From assembly GCA_021154285.1 (NCBI GenBank), contig JAJKIV010000301.1:1-38889 (forward strand): DNA of 38,889 bases. The letters are read 5' to 3'. Each line of letters begins with the position of its first letter. Position 1 is the stretch's first letter. The stretch comes from Gemmatimonas sp. Its GTDB lineage: Bacteria > Gemmatimonadota > Gemmatimonadetes > Gemmatimonadales > Gemmatimonadaceae. Below are positions 24,346 to 32,363 of the stretch, one piece after another. A model generated the notes under the pieces. That model was not told the origin of the DNA and ran no database searches. It was given only the letters and a program-made list of their open reading frames with translations. The position numbers were made by a program, and so were the translations under genes.

Positions 24346-24483
24346 CTAGAGCAACACGCCCGCAATGACGCAGAGGACGGCGACTAAGAGGACGGCGACT
24401 AAGAGGACGATCGCGAGCCAGGTCGACCGAGCGTAGAGGGGCCGCTCGTTTTCACCCGCGTTTCCACCTGCCGAGGTCGTCGC
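24346..24483 (-). other. Open frame for a single-helix membrane peptide without a normal start codon
   Basis: On the minus strand, a frame after a TAG at 24486-24484 reads ATTSAGGNAGENERPLYARS, then TWLAIVLLVAVLLVAVLCVI and AGVLL, ending in TAG at 24346. The polar start followed by one long hydrophobic helix is very protein-like. No ATG, GTG or TTG is in frame. Either it starts at an unusual codon, has lost its start, or the match is chance in GC-rich DNA. The preceding TAG is part of an octamer copy. Confidence 0.3.
24373..24409. repeat. 15-base tandem repeat
   Basis: Two full copies and half a third of GAGGACGGCGACTAA. In the membrane-peptide frame on the minus strand it encodes LLVAV twice in a row, lengthening the helix. 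Confidence 0.9.
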
Positions 24484-24694
24484 CTAACGCGGAGCATGTT
24501 GCACAACTCCGTCGCGTTAACGGGGCCGAGTGCGGATGGCGGCACGATTTCTGTAACCGCTCCTCCGGCGCCGGAAGCTGGGCCCTGTGTGCCGCTGTGT
24601 CCGTCTCACTCGACACGGACACGCGCGTACGCCCTGGCTCGCTCCCTGAACTCAACCGTGGCGCGGTACGCATCACCGTTGTGAGGATACACAC

Positions 24695-25237
24695 ATGGCA
24701 CGAGTCACCGCAGTGTTCGACGACCGTACGCAAGCCGAGCGCGCGATATCGGAGCTTCGGCGTCGAGGTATTCCCGACGCGCAGATGTCGATCGTCTCGC
24801 GGCGTCCGGACGACGTCGATGTTACCGCAGGGCGCGCCGATGACACCACCGGGGAGCGTGTCGGAAAGGGCGCCCTCGCCGGTGCTGGCGTCGGCACGCT
24901 GTTCGGTCTGGCCGCACTGCTCATTCCCGGCGTCGGGCCATTCGTCACCGCGGGTGTGCTCGCGTCGGCACTCGGCGCGACGGGTGGCGCGATCGCGTCG
25001 GGGGCGATCGTCGGCGGCACGTCCGGTGCGCTCGCCGGTGCCTTCTCGAAGGCCGGGTATTCGCGTGACGAAGCCGAGTTCTACGGATCGGGCGTCGAGC
25101 GCGGAGGCGTGGTCGTGGCCGTCGAAGCCGACGACGTGTCGTCAGAGCGTCTGCGATCCGAGCTGGCGCAGTTCGGTGGGAGAACGTACGGCGCCGAACA
25201 GACGACCGGGCGGCCCCAATCTCGGCCGACGATCTAG
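24695..25237 (+). CDS. General stress protein-like (YflT/GSP17M type) with Gly-rich membrane segments
   Basis: 180 residues; ATG with GAGG about nine bases upstream. Residues 1-45 (MARVTAVFDDRTQAERAISE, LRRRGIPDAQMSIVSRR) match the N-terminal domain of the YflT/GSP17M family (PF11181), which binds nothing known. About 65-115 are two glycine-rich hydrophobic stretches (GALAGAGVGTLFGLAALLIP, GATGGAIASGAIVGGTSGAL), as in related glycine-zipper stress proteins. The C-terminal part (SRDEAEFYGSGVERGGVVVA) recurs in the family. It is monocistronic and followed by two strong hairpins. Stress induction is family knowledge, not shown here. Confidence 0.8.
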   Translation: MARVTAVFDDRTQAERAISELRRRGIPDAQMSIVSRRPDDVDVTAGRADDTTGERVGKGALAGAGVGTLFGLAALLIPGVGPFVTAGVLASALGATGGAIASGAIVGGTSGALAGAFSKAGYSRDEAEFYGSGVERGGVVVAVEADDVSSERLRSELAQFGGRTYGAEQTTGRPQSRPTI

Positions 25238-25267
25238 TTCGGAACGCTGACGTTCGTCGGCTGGGGT

Positions 25268-25296
25268 GAGCTTCGTGAGTACACCTCACGAAGCTC
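25268..25296 (+). terminator. Hairpin after the stress protein gene
   Basis: GAGCTTCGTGAG, the five-base loop TACAC and CTCACGAAGCTC form a perfect twelve-pair stem, 31 bases after the stop. The sequence CCTCACGAA recurs once more just downstream. No T run follows, so it may need Rho or act in mRNA stability. Confidence 0.7.
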
Positions 25297-25321
25297 CGAG
25301 GCGCCTCACGAAATCACCCCG

Positions 25322-25355
25322 TCCGCCGGGCCTCCATTAATGGAGGCCCGGCGGA
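25322..25355. repeat. 34-base perfect palindrome
   Basis: The DNA is an exact palindrome with no spacer: half-site TCCGCCGGGCCTCCATT followed by its complement. It sits in the gap after the stress gene, about 25 bases past the previous hairpin. It could be a terminator stem or a protein-binding site. Confidence 0.8.
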
Positions 25356-25511
25356 TGTCGAGCGGTCTCAGGACGAAAACAGCGGGGTTGGCAGTAGATG
25401 CCGCGCGAGATGCGGCGCCGAACGTACGAGCGCCGTTCGGGTGCCTCGAATCGTCTCGGAAATAGTGTCAACGGGGCCAGAGCACTTCGCAGCAACACTA
25501 GCTAACTTCAA

Positions 25512-25596
25512 CGGAGGGCACAGGATTCGAACCTGTAAGCGCCTTTCAGCGCGGCGGTTTTCAAGACCGCTGCATTAGCCATTCTGCCAGCCCTCC
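25512..25596 (-). tRNA. tRNA-Ser (anticodon UGA)
   Basis: On the minus strand GGAGGGCTGGCAGAATGGC begins the gene. The anticodon arm is GCGGT CTTGAAA ACCGC (anticodon UGA), then a class II variable arm (CGCGC...GGCGC), GGTTCGAATCC and the acceptor end GCCCTCC with discriminator G. About 85 nucleotides, CCA not encoded. It is the right boundary of the accessory pocket. Confidence 0.96.
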
Positions 25597-25661
25597 CGGG
25601 TAGCGAAGCCTATTCGACGAACCCGCGAGGTCAACCCATCCGCAGGCACTCCACTCGATCA

Positions 25662-27389
25662 ATGCCGATCATGCGCCTCGCGCTGCCCGCCGCACTTCTC
25701 GCGGCCACGTCTGTCTTCGCCCAGCAGCCCAAGCAGCCGCTTCCGCTCAAGCTCGAGCCGACGAAGACCACGCCGGCGATCACGATCCCTGACCTCATGA
25801 CGCGCATCTATCGCTTCGCCGATGACAGCATGCGCGGACGCATGGCGGGGAGCGCCGAGGCCATGAAGGGCACCGAGTACATCGCCGGTGAGCTGAAGCG
25901 GCTCGGGCTCCAGCCCGCCGGCGATAGCGGCACGTACTACCAGAACGTGCCGTTCGCCGTGCAGACGATGGATTCGTCGTCGACCATCCAGGTCGGTGAG
26001 ACGACGTTCAAGGCGGGATCGGATTTCCTCGCCAGCGCGCCGCTTGGGACGCCGTCGGAGCCGCGGAACCTCGACGTGGTCTTCGGCGGTCAGGCCATCG
26101 ACACGATGAACGTCCTCGCGCCAGAGAAAGTGAAGGGCAAGCTCCTGCTGCTTCTGCCGGCTGCCGCCCCGCCGTCCGACGTCCAGGCGTTCCTCGCATC
26201 GGAGGGATTCAAGCGGTATCAGGCGGAAGTGAGTGCGGCCGCGGTGATCGCGCTCATCGGGCCGACGCAATTTCCGCCCACGGTCGTGAAAAACGCGTTC
26301 ACCCCGAGTCCGTTCGTGCAGCTCGTGCCTGACCAGCCGCCGACGGTCCCGGTCACGCTTCAGCTCACCCAGCCTGTCGCCATGGCACTGCTCGGAGCAC
26401 CTATGGCGATGCCGGCCAAGGGCACTGCGGGCAAGACGGCGCAGATCAACCTCAAGTTCGTGGTGACCCGCCGCCCCGGACGGAACGTCGTCGCCATCCT
26501 GCCCGGTGGCGATCCGAAGCTCAAGGGTGAATACGTCGCCATCGGTGCGCACAGCGATCACGTCGGCGTGCGCGCGCAGGGACCGGTGGAGCACGACTCG
26601 ATCCGCGTGTTCAACACTGTCGTTAGGCCGCAGGGTGCGGACAGCCCCAACCGTCCCGCGAGTGCCGACGATGTGGCGAAGATGAAGACCATGATCGACA
26701 GCGCGCGGGCCGCGCAACCGCCGCGCCAGGACTCGATCAACAACGGCGCCGACGACGACGGCTCGGGCTCCATGGGCGTGCTCGAGATGGCCGAGGCGTT
26801 CGTGAGCGCCAAGCCGAAGCCGAAGCGATCGATCCTGTTCGTCTGGCACATGGGCGAAGAGGAGGGAATGCTCGGCTCGCGCTACTTCACCGATCATTCC
26901 ACGGTGCCGCGTGACTCGATCGTCGCGCAGCTCAACGTGGACATGATCGGGCGTGGCGCGTCGAGCGACATCACCGGCGAGGCGAAGGATGGATCGCTCA
27001 TCCACGGGCGCGACTCCGGCTACGTGCAGGTCATCGGGTCACGCCGACTCTCGACGGAGCTCGGCAACCTGATCGAGGACGTGGACACGAAGACGAAAGC
27101 GAACCTGCAGATCGACTACGCGCTCGACGCGGACGGGCATCCGCAGAACATCTACTGCCGCAGCGACCACTACATGTACGCGCGCTACGGCATCCCGATC
27201 GCGTTCTTCACGACCGGCGGACATCGCGACTATCACCAGGTGACCGACGAGCCGGAATACCTCGACTTCGATCAGTATCGTCGGGTGACGCAGTTCATCT
27301 ACGATGTCGCGTGGCGCCTTGCGGACCTGGATCACCGGCCGGCGGTGGACAAGCCGAAGCCCGATCCGAACGGCGCGTGCCAGCAGTAG
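25662..27389 (+). CDS. Secreted M28-family metallopeptidase
   Basis: 575 residues with a signal peptide (LALPAALLAATSVFAQQ). A PA-type insert region (about 120-220) precedes the M28 di-zinc catalytic core. The ligands are visible in order: His in GAHSDHVG, Asp in NNGADDDGSG, Glu pair in GEEEGMLGSRY, Asp in NVDMIGRG and His in GHRDYHQVTDE. Such enzymes are aminopeptidases or carboxypeptidases acting on peptides in the periplasm or outside. The start at 25662 or the ATG nine bases later is uncertain, with no clear ribosome site. It ends with a terminator hairpin at 27416. Octamer at 26621. Confidence 0.95.
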   Translation: MPIMRLALPAALLAATSVFAQQPKQPLPLKLEPTKTTPAITIPDLMTRIYRFADDSMRGRMAGSAEAMKGTEYIAGELKRLGLQPAGDSGTYYQNVPFAVQTMDSSSTIQVGETTFKAGSDFLASAPLGTPSEPRNLDVVFGGQAIDTMNVLAPEKVKGKLLLLLPAAAPPSDVQAFLASEGFKRYQAEVSAAAVIALIGPTQFPPTVVKNAFTPSPFVQLVPDQPPTVPVTLQLTQPVAMALLGAPMAMPAKGTAGKTAQINLKFVVTRRPGRNVVAILPGGDPKLKGEYVAIGAHSDHVGVRAQGPVEHDSIRVFNTVVRPQGADSPNRPASADDVAKMKTMIDSARAAQPPRQDSINNGADDDGSGSMGVLEMAEAFVSAKPKPKRSILFVWHMGEEEGMLGSRYFTDHSTVPRDSIVAQLNVDMIGRGASSDITGEAKDGSLIHGRDSGYVQVIGSRRLSTELGNLIEDVDTKTKANLQIDYALDADGHPQNIYCRSDHYMYARYGIPIAFFTTGGHRDYHQVTDEPEYLDFDQYRRVTQFIYDVAWRLADLDHRPAVDKPKPDPNGACQQ

Positions 27390-27415
27390 TCGACTGAGCG
27401 CTCGGTTCGCAGCGC

Positions 27416-27447
27416 TGATCGCTCGCCGTGACGATGGCGGGCGATCA
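27416..27447 (+). terminator. Terminator-like hairpin after the M28 peptidase gene
   Basis: TGATCGCTCGCC, eight bases GTGACGAT, and GGCGGGCGATCA pair over twelve positions with one wobble. Four bases later comes a GTTAGGC word (27451-27457). Confidence 0.6.
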
Positions 27448-27543
27448 CAGGTTAGGCGTCGTGAATTGCGCTTCTCGCGCGTGTCGCGCTGGAGAGAAGC
27501 CGCTGCACCTGATGCCAACCGAGCGCGAGGTCGCTTTCCATCA

Positions 27544-28287
27544 ATGACGTTGGATGCACGACGACACGGCCGACGGCTGTGGCGCATCGCCATGCTTGCC
27601 TCGCTGGTCTTCACCGCTGCGCTCGTGGGTTGCAGCGACTCGGTCGGCGCGAGCGACGACAGCTATGCTGTCAGCTTCGACTTCTCGAGCGACTACCAGG
27701 GCTGGGTGGCGGGGTTCGTGGACTATCCAGTGGGCAAAGAGGCGGAGTGGGGCATTGGATCGTCATTGGCCCCGCTGCCCGCGCCGCTCGATCCGGCTCG
27801 CAAGGGCATTCTGTTGACGGGCGCGAACCACAGCGACGACCTGTTCATGTACATCACGCGCGAGGGTCCGACCCTCGCGCCTAACGCCTCGTACGTGGTC
27901 CGCTATCGGGTGACGGTGGCCACGAACGCGCCGAAGAACTGTGCGGGGATCGGCGGCGCGCCGGGCGAGTCGGTCGTGCTGAAGGTGGGCGCGACGCCGG
28001 AGGAGCCGGCACGCATCGTCGACGCCGCCCAGTACTACCGCGCGAACTTCGACCACGGATCACAACTCGCGGGTGGTCGCGACGCGTTGCCCGTGGGCAA
28101 CATCGCGAACTCCAATACCAACTGCGCGGTGCCGCGCTACGAGCTGAAGCAGTTCGACAGTGCGCCGCTCACGATCGCCACGTCGGCCAGCGGGAGGTTG
28201 TGGCTCGTGGTGGGCGTGGATTCGGGCTTCGAGGGCACAACGGCGGTGTACATCACGGCGGTACGAGTCGCGATAGGGCCGGCCTGA
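27544..28287 (+). CDS. Lipoprotein with a beta-rich body
   Basis: 247 residues from ATG 27544 (an ATG at 27592 just before the hydrophobic core is the alternative). The basic N-terminus leads into MLASLVFTAALVGCSDS with a lipobox at AALVGC, so lipidation is expected. The body (FDFSSDYQGWVAGFVDYPVG) is beta-rich with internal repeats of hydrophobic alternation and several Trp/Tyr, like a carbohydrate-binding or jelly-roll domain. I cannot name a family. Two Cys in the body could form a disulfide. It faces the DUF2723 gene across a shared terminator. Octamer at 27879. Confidence 0.75.
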   Translation: MTLDARRHGRRLWRIAMLASLVFTAALVGCSDSVGASDDSYAVSFDFSSDYQGWVAGFVDYPVGKEAEWGIGSSLAPLPAPLDPARKGILLTGANHSDDLFMYITREGPTLAPNASYVVRYRVTVATNAPKNCAGIGGAPGESVVLKVGATPEEPARIVDAAQYYRANFDHGSQLAGGRDALPVGNIANSNTNCAVPRYELKQFDSAPLTIATSASGRLWLVVGVDSGFEGTTAVYITAVRVAIGPA

Positions 28288-28344
28288 TCGCGAAGCGCGG
28301 CCAGCAACTGATGCCTAACAACCAACGACCCACGACTCATAACC

Positions 28345-28385
28345 GATGACTGGCCACGCATCGTCGCGATGCGGGGCCAGTCATC
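28345..28385. terminator. Bidirectional terminator between convergent genes
   Basis: GATGACTGGCC-AC-GCATCG, a three-base loop and CGATGC-GG-GGCCAGTCATC form a long stem in the 132-base gap between two convergent stops. The flanks repeat the words CAGTCAT and ATCGGTT, so the hairpin can extend further in several registers. Confidence 0.75.
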
Positions 28386-28419
28386 AGTCATGGGTCAACA
28401 GTCATCGGTTGTCAGTCAT

Positions 28420-30723
28420 TCAGTTTTCCTGCTTCTTCCCGCTTTCTGGTTTAACCGGAAGGGGGATCGCCGGAGGACGGCTATCGCCCTCAGCGCCTAA
28501 CGGCGGGAGACTCTGCGCCGCGTTGAACAGGTCGGAGAGCCGGGTGGCCTTGGCGACATTCTCGGCCGTGGCCAGAACGCGCTTGGCCTCGTCCACGCGG
28601 CCCTGCGAGCGCTGGGCTTCGGACAGCATGAATCCCGTGGACACGTAGAGCGCGGGAATCCCGACCGAGGCTCGATCGGGCCAGTCGCCCTTCCGCACGA
28701 TCGATTTCGGCGCCTGGAACACGCTGTCCCACAGCACCGTCGTCCGCGGCACGTCGACGAATCCCTCACCCGGAACGAGCATCGTGTCCCGACCTGCCGG
28801 TCGCGGGATGTCGGGCATGAGCTTGCGGGCGAGTCCCTGCGTCATGAGGTACGGCGCGAGCCCGAGCTCCTGACTGCCGTATCCGCCCGACGTGCGGCTG
28901 AAGTACACGGGCCGGCCCGTATTGTCCTTGATCATGCGCAGCACGAAGATGTCGGCGCGCGTGAGGGTCCGCGGCTGAATCGTCGCTTCGATCTTGCCGG
29001 CTGTGAATTGCTGCGGCTCGCGCATGTCGAACGCGATCGGGATCTGGTCGGCTTCGTCCATTGTCATCTTGACCGGCGGTCCCGAGGGCTTCGGCCAGTT
29101 GCCGTTCCGGTAGATCGCCGGCCCTTTCGCGGCGTCATAGGGCCGGACCGGCGCGCGGATCAGCTGACGGGTGTACCAGTCCGTATTGAGCAGCGACGTG
29201 TTCGCCACGATGACGTCCTGGCGAATCCCTTCGACTTCCTGCGCATACCAGAGCGGGAACGTGTCGTTGTCGCCGACCGTGACGAGGATTCCGTACGGCT
29301 CGACGGAGTTCAGCAGGTCGGCCGCGAAATCGCGCGTCGTCGTGTCGTACCGTCGCGACGCCGCGTTCCAGTTCCCGAAGAGTGGAATGAACGAGAGCGC
29401 CAGTACGGGCGCCGCGATCAGCCAGCTCTGCTTGCGGGGAAGCTGCAGGGTTTCCCGGCCGAGCCTAACGTTTTCCGAGCCGACGAGCGCCGCGATCGTC
29501 TCCCACAGATAGACGAGCCCCAGCGCCGCCCACACACTCCAGCCGGAGAAGCTCCACAAGTAGAAGTAGTCTCGGTCGCGGACCTCACGCGGGACATTGT
29601 CGCCGAGCTCCGGCGCCTGCGAATACCCGTACTTGAAGTTCAGGTAGTAGATGAGCAGCAGTGTCATGGTGAACATCAGCGGACCGAAGAACCAGAATGA
29701 CCGCCGGTCCCGCTGCCAGTGCACCCACCCGCCCATCAATCCGAGAATGAGGAAGATGGTCGCGAGCGTCGTCTGGAGCGCTTCACGATCGCCGTGCGCA
29801 TCGCGCAGCCACTGCCACTTGAAGTAGAGCCACCACATGCCGATCTGGGCGCCGATGGGCGCCTGGCGTTCCACGACTGGCGGCTTCCCGTACTGCTCGC
29901 GATTGAAGTTGTACTTGAACGCCTGCCACGTGCCTTCCGAGAACGTGCAGCTTGCCTTGAGCTCGGTGCGGCACCCGGTTGGCTCACCCTCGTTGATCGC
30001 GGGGAAGTACGCGGCGCGGATCGGCTGGGTCGCGAATGGCGTGATGCCGAGCAACCCACCGCCCAAGCACGCGGCGATCAGCCAGGGCCGAACAAGGGTT
30101 CGTGGACGACGAATCAGGACCGCGATCGCGACAGCTGGTGCCGCGAGCATGCCAGCCATGTGGTTCGCGTAGCCCAAACCGAGCAGGTACGCGACGAGCA
30201 CGAGCAGCCGGTCCGCCTTGGGGCCATCCGGCTCGTCGCACCAGCGGACGGTGAGCCAGGCGACGAGCGCGAGTCCGGCGAGACTGACGGTATACACCTT
30301 CTCGTTCACGACCGACTGACTCCACACCGTGAACGACGTCGCGCCGATCAGCGCGGCGAGCGAGCCGCCGACGATTCGCTGCCACCGCTGCGGGAACCAG
30401 CTGACGAGGACGCGTTCCGTGATCAGGAACCACATCCCGGCCGACACGGCGCTCGAGACCGCCGCGAGGATGTTGACCCGCGCGGCGATCGTGCCGCCAA
30501 TCGGCATCAGCGTGAAGAATTTCCCGATCAGGACGAAGAACGGGTTCCCCGGCGGGTGGGGCAGGCCGAGGATGTACGCAGCGGCGATGTACTCACTCGT
30601 GTCCCACATGGCCGTGGACGGCGCCAGTGTCACGACATACAGGATAAGTACGAGCGCCGCCGCGATACCGGCCGCGAGGTACGACGGCCGATAGTCGAGA
30701 TCGGCTGAAACGGTGGAAGACAT
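28420..30723 (-). CDS. DUF2723-family integral membrane protein (glycosyltransferase-like)
   Basis: 767 residues starting MSSTVSADLDYRPSYLAAGI. About ten hydrophobic segments fill the first 430 residues. The family signature MWDTSEYIAAAYILGLPHPP (DUF2723, PF11028) lies near residue 40, with the Asp/Glu typical of GT-C type enzymes. The C-terminal 300 residues are soluble (DNDTFPLWYAQEVEGIRQD) and probably periplasmic. Such proteins are predicted protein O-mannosyltransferase-like enzymes using lipid-linked sugars; this is family inference. It ends at the shared terminator and lies downstream of purH with a 69-base gap. Octamers at 28495 and 29463. Confidence 0.9.
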   Translation of the reverse strand: MSSTVSADLDYRPSYLAAGIAAALVLILYVVTLAPSTAMWDTSEYIAAAYILGLPHPPGNPFFVLIGKFFTLMPIGGTIAARVNILAAVSSAVSAGMWFLITERVLVSWFPQRWQRIVGGSLAALIGATSFTVWSQSVVNEKVYTVSLAGLALVAWLTVRWCDEPDGPKADRLLVLVAYLLGLGYANHMAGMLAAPAVAIAVLIRRPRTLVRPWLIAACLGGGLLGITPFATQPIRAAYFPAINEGEPTGCRTELKASCTFSEGTWQAFKYNFNREQYGKPPVVERQAPIGAQIGMWWLYFKWQWLRDAHGDREALQTTLATIFLILGLMGGWVHWQRDRRSFWFFGPLMFTMTLLLIYYLNFKYGYSQAPELGDNVPREVRDRDYFYLWSFSGWSVWAALGLVYLWETIAALVGSENVRLGRETLQLPRKQSWLIAAPVLALSFIPLFGNWNAASRRYDTTTRDFAADLLNSVEPYGILVTVGDNDTFPLWYAQEVEGIRQDVIVANTSLLNTDWYTRQLIRAPVRPYDAAKGPAIYRNGNWPKPSGPPVKMTMDEADQIPIAFDMREPQQFTAGKIEATIQPRTLTRADIFVLRMIKDNTGRPVYFSRTSGGYGSQELGLAPYLMTQGLARKLMPDIPRPAGRDTMLVPGEGFVDVPRTTVLWDSVFQAPKSIVRKGDWPDRASVGIPALYVSTGFMLSEAQRSQGRVDEAKRVLATAENVAKATRLSDLFNAAQSLPPLGAEGDSRPPAIPLPVKPESGKKQEN

Positions 30724-30792
30724 TGAAGTCCGGTTATCGGGAGAACGCGAGTCCGAAATACAACTTCGGTCGCGAGTGAAGCGTCACGAAAG

Positions 30793-32325
30793 CTAGTGCC
30801 GAAACTGCCGTTGGCCGGTAAAGACCATCGCCATCCCGTGCTCGTCCGCCGCGGCGATCACGTCGGCGTCGCGGATCGAGCCGCCGGGCTGCACGATTGC
30901 CTTGACCCCCGCCTCGACCGCATGCTCCAGGCTGTCCCGGAACGGGAAGAACGCGTCTGACCCCATCACCGCACCCGCCGTGTCGTGGCCGGCCGAGCGC
31001 GCCTTGTGGACGGCCACGAACGCGGCGTCCACCCGTGACATCTGACCCGCGCCGATCCCGATCGTGGCCCCGTCCTTGGCGAGCACGATCGCGTTGGACT
31101 TGACCGACGCGACCGCCCGCCACGCGAAGAGCATGTTCTCACGCTCCTCGGCCGTTGGGTGGCGCCTGGTCACGACCTGCCAGGTCGCATCGTCGATCAC
31201 GTTAGGCGCGCGCTCCTGGGCGAGCACCCCGCCACGTACCCGCTTGAAATCCAGCGCGTGCGCCGTCCATCGCGCCGTGCCGACGAGCACGCGGAGGTTC
31301 TTCTTTCGCCCCAGCACGTCGAGCGCCTCCGGCGAGAAGTCCGGCGCGACGATGCATTCGACGAACAGGCTTGCGACCGCTTCCGCTGCCTCGGCGTCCA
31401 CGGTCGTGGTAAACGAGATGACTGAGCCGAACGCCGACGCCGGGTCGCATGCCAGTGCCTTGCGGTAGGCATCGATCGCGGAGGAACCGACCGCGAGACC
31501 GCACGGCGTCGTGTGCTTCACGATCCCGCAGCAGATCTCGCCGGCGAACGGGTCGGTGGCGATGAGCGCGCCTTCCAGGTCGAGGAGGTTGTTGAACGAG
31601 AGCTCCTTCCCGCCGCGCTGCTCGAGAGCCGCCAGACCACCGCCGCCGCGCTCCACATAGAAGGCGGCACGCTGTCCTGGATTCTCACCGTACCGGAGAC
31701 TCTGCGCGCGTTCGAAAGAGACGGCGATCTCCTGTGGGAACAGCTCCCCGCGCTGCTCTGCGAACCAGCTGGCAATGGCACCATCGTAGGCGGCCGTGTG
31801 CGCGAAGACCTTCGCGGCCAGCACTCGGCGCAGGTCGAGATCGTCATCGCCTGCCTGCAGCGCGGCCAGCACGCGGGCATAGTCGGCCGGATCCACGACC
31901 GCGAACACCGACGGAAAGTTTTTCGCCGCGGACCGCAGCATGGACGGGCCGCCGATGTCGATCTGCTCGATGACGGCGTCCGGCCGCACGTTAGGCCGGG
32001 ACGCCGTCTCACGGAACGGATAGAGGTTGACCGCCACGAGGTCGATCGTATCGATGCCCTGTTCGGCCAGCGCGGTCATGTGCTCCTCCACGTCGCGACG
32101 CGCGAGCAGGCCGCCGTGCACCATGGGGTGCAGCGTCTTCACGCGCCCGTCGAGCATCTCCGGAAAGTGCGTCACCTCCGCGACGTCGCGCACCGGGAGA
32201 CCCGCGTCGCGGAGCGCCTTCGACGTGCCGCCGGTGGAGATGAGCTCCCAATCCAGCTCGCGCAGGCCTCGCGCGAACTCGAGGAGGCCCGATTTATCCG
32301 AAACGGAGAGTAGAGCGCGAGGCAT
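30793..32325 (-). CDS. purH: Bifunctional AICAR transformylase / IMP cyclohydrolase
   Basis: 510 residues from the ATG at 32325, the normal length. The MGS-fold cyclohydrolase part begins MPRALLSVSDKSGLLEFARG, with STGGTSKALRDAG and RVKTLHPMVHGG. The formyltransferase part has KHTTPCGLAVG (Lys-His catalytic pair) and AFGSVISF. It ends in QPGGSIRDADVI and VFTGQRQFRH. It catalyses the last two steps of purine synthesis. An upstream in-frame extension exists but lacks homology. It lies 38 bases downstream of purN and is part of the same transcription unit. Two octamers (31200 and 31989) are read as Pro-Asn in the protein. Confidence 0.97.
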   Translation of the reverse strand: MPRALLSVSDKSGLLEFARGLRELDWELISTGGTSKALRDAGLPVRDVAEVTHFPEMLDGRVKTLHPMVHGGLLARRDVEEHMTALAEQGIDTIDLVAVNLYPFRETASRPNVRPDAVIEQIDIGGPSMLRSAAKNFPSVFAVVDPADYARVLAALQAGDDDLDLRRVLAAKVFAHTAAYDGAIASWFAEQRGELFPQEIAVSFERAQSLRYGENPGQRAAFYVERGGGGLAALEQRGGKELSFNNLLDLEGALIATDPFAGEICCGIVKHTTPCGLAVGSSAIDAYRKALACDPASAFGSVISFTTTVDAEAAEAVASLFVECIVAPDFSPEALDVLGRKKNLRVLVGTARWTAHALDFKRVRGGVLAQERAPNVIDDATWQVVTRRHPTAEERENMLFAWRAVASVKSNAIVLAKDGATIGIGAGQMSRVDAAFVAVHKARSAGHDTAGAVMGSDAFFPFRDSLEHAVEAGVKAIVQPGGSIRDADVIAAADEHGMAMVFTGQRQFRH

Positions 32326-32363
32326 GAACGGACACTGGTTGCAGGTTACAGGCGGTTTACTGG

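Larger units (their letters stand above)
24256..24694. other. 439-base gap with two octamers, short tandem repeat and a candidate mini-gene
   Basis: Between the small-protein gene and the stress protein gene. It holds octamer copies at 24302-24309 and 24482-24489, which bracket the candidate membrane peptide frame, and a 15-base tandem repeat. The stretch 24490-24694 shows nothing else that I can support. Confidence 0.5.

Noticed and set aside
21340-24489. Integron cassette array, because GTTAGGC and GCCTAAC match the attC core words (GTTRRRY and RYYYAAC)
   Set aside because: No pair is arranged as RYYYAAC then GTTRRRY about 60-150 bases apart with a folding stem between. No integrase gene is present, and the same words occur inside core genes such as valS and purH.
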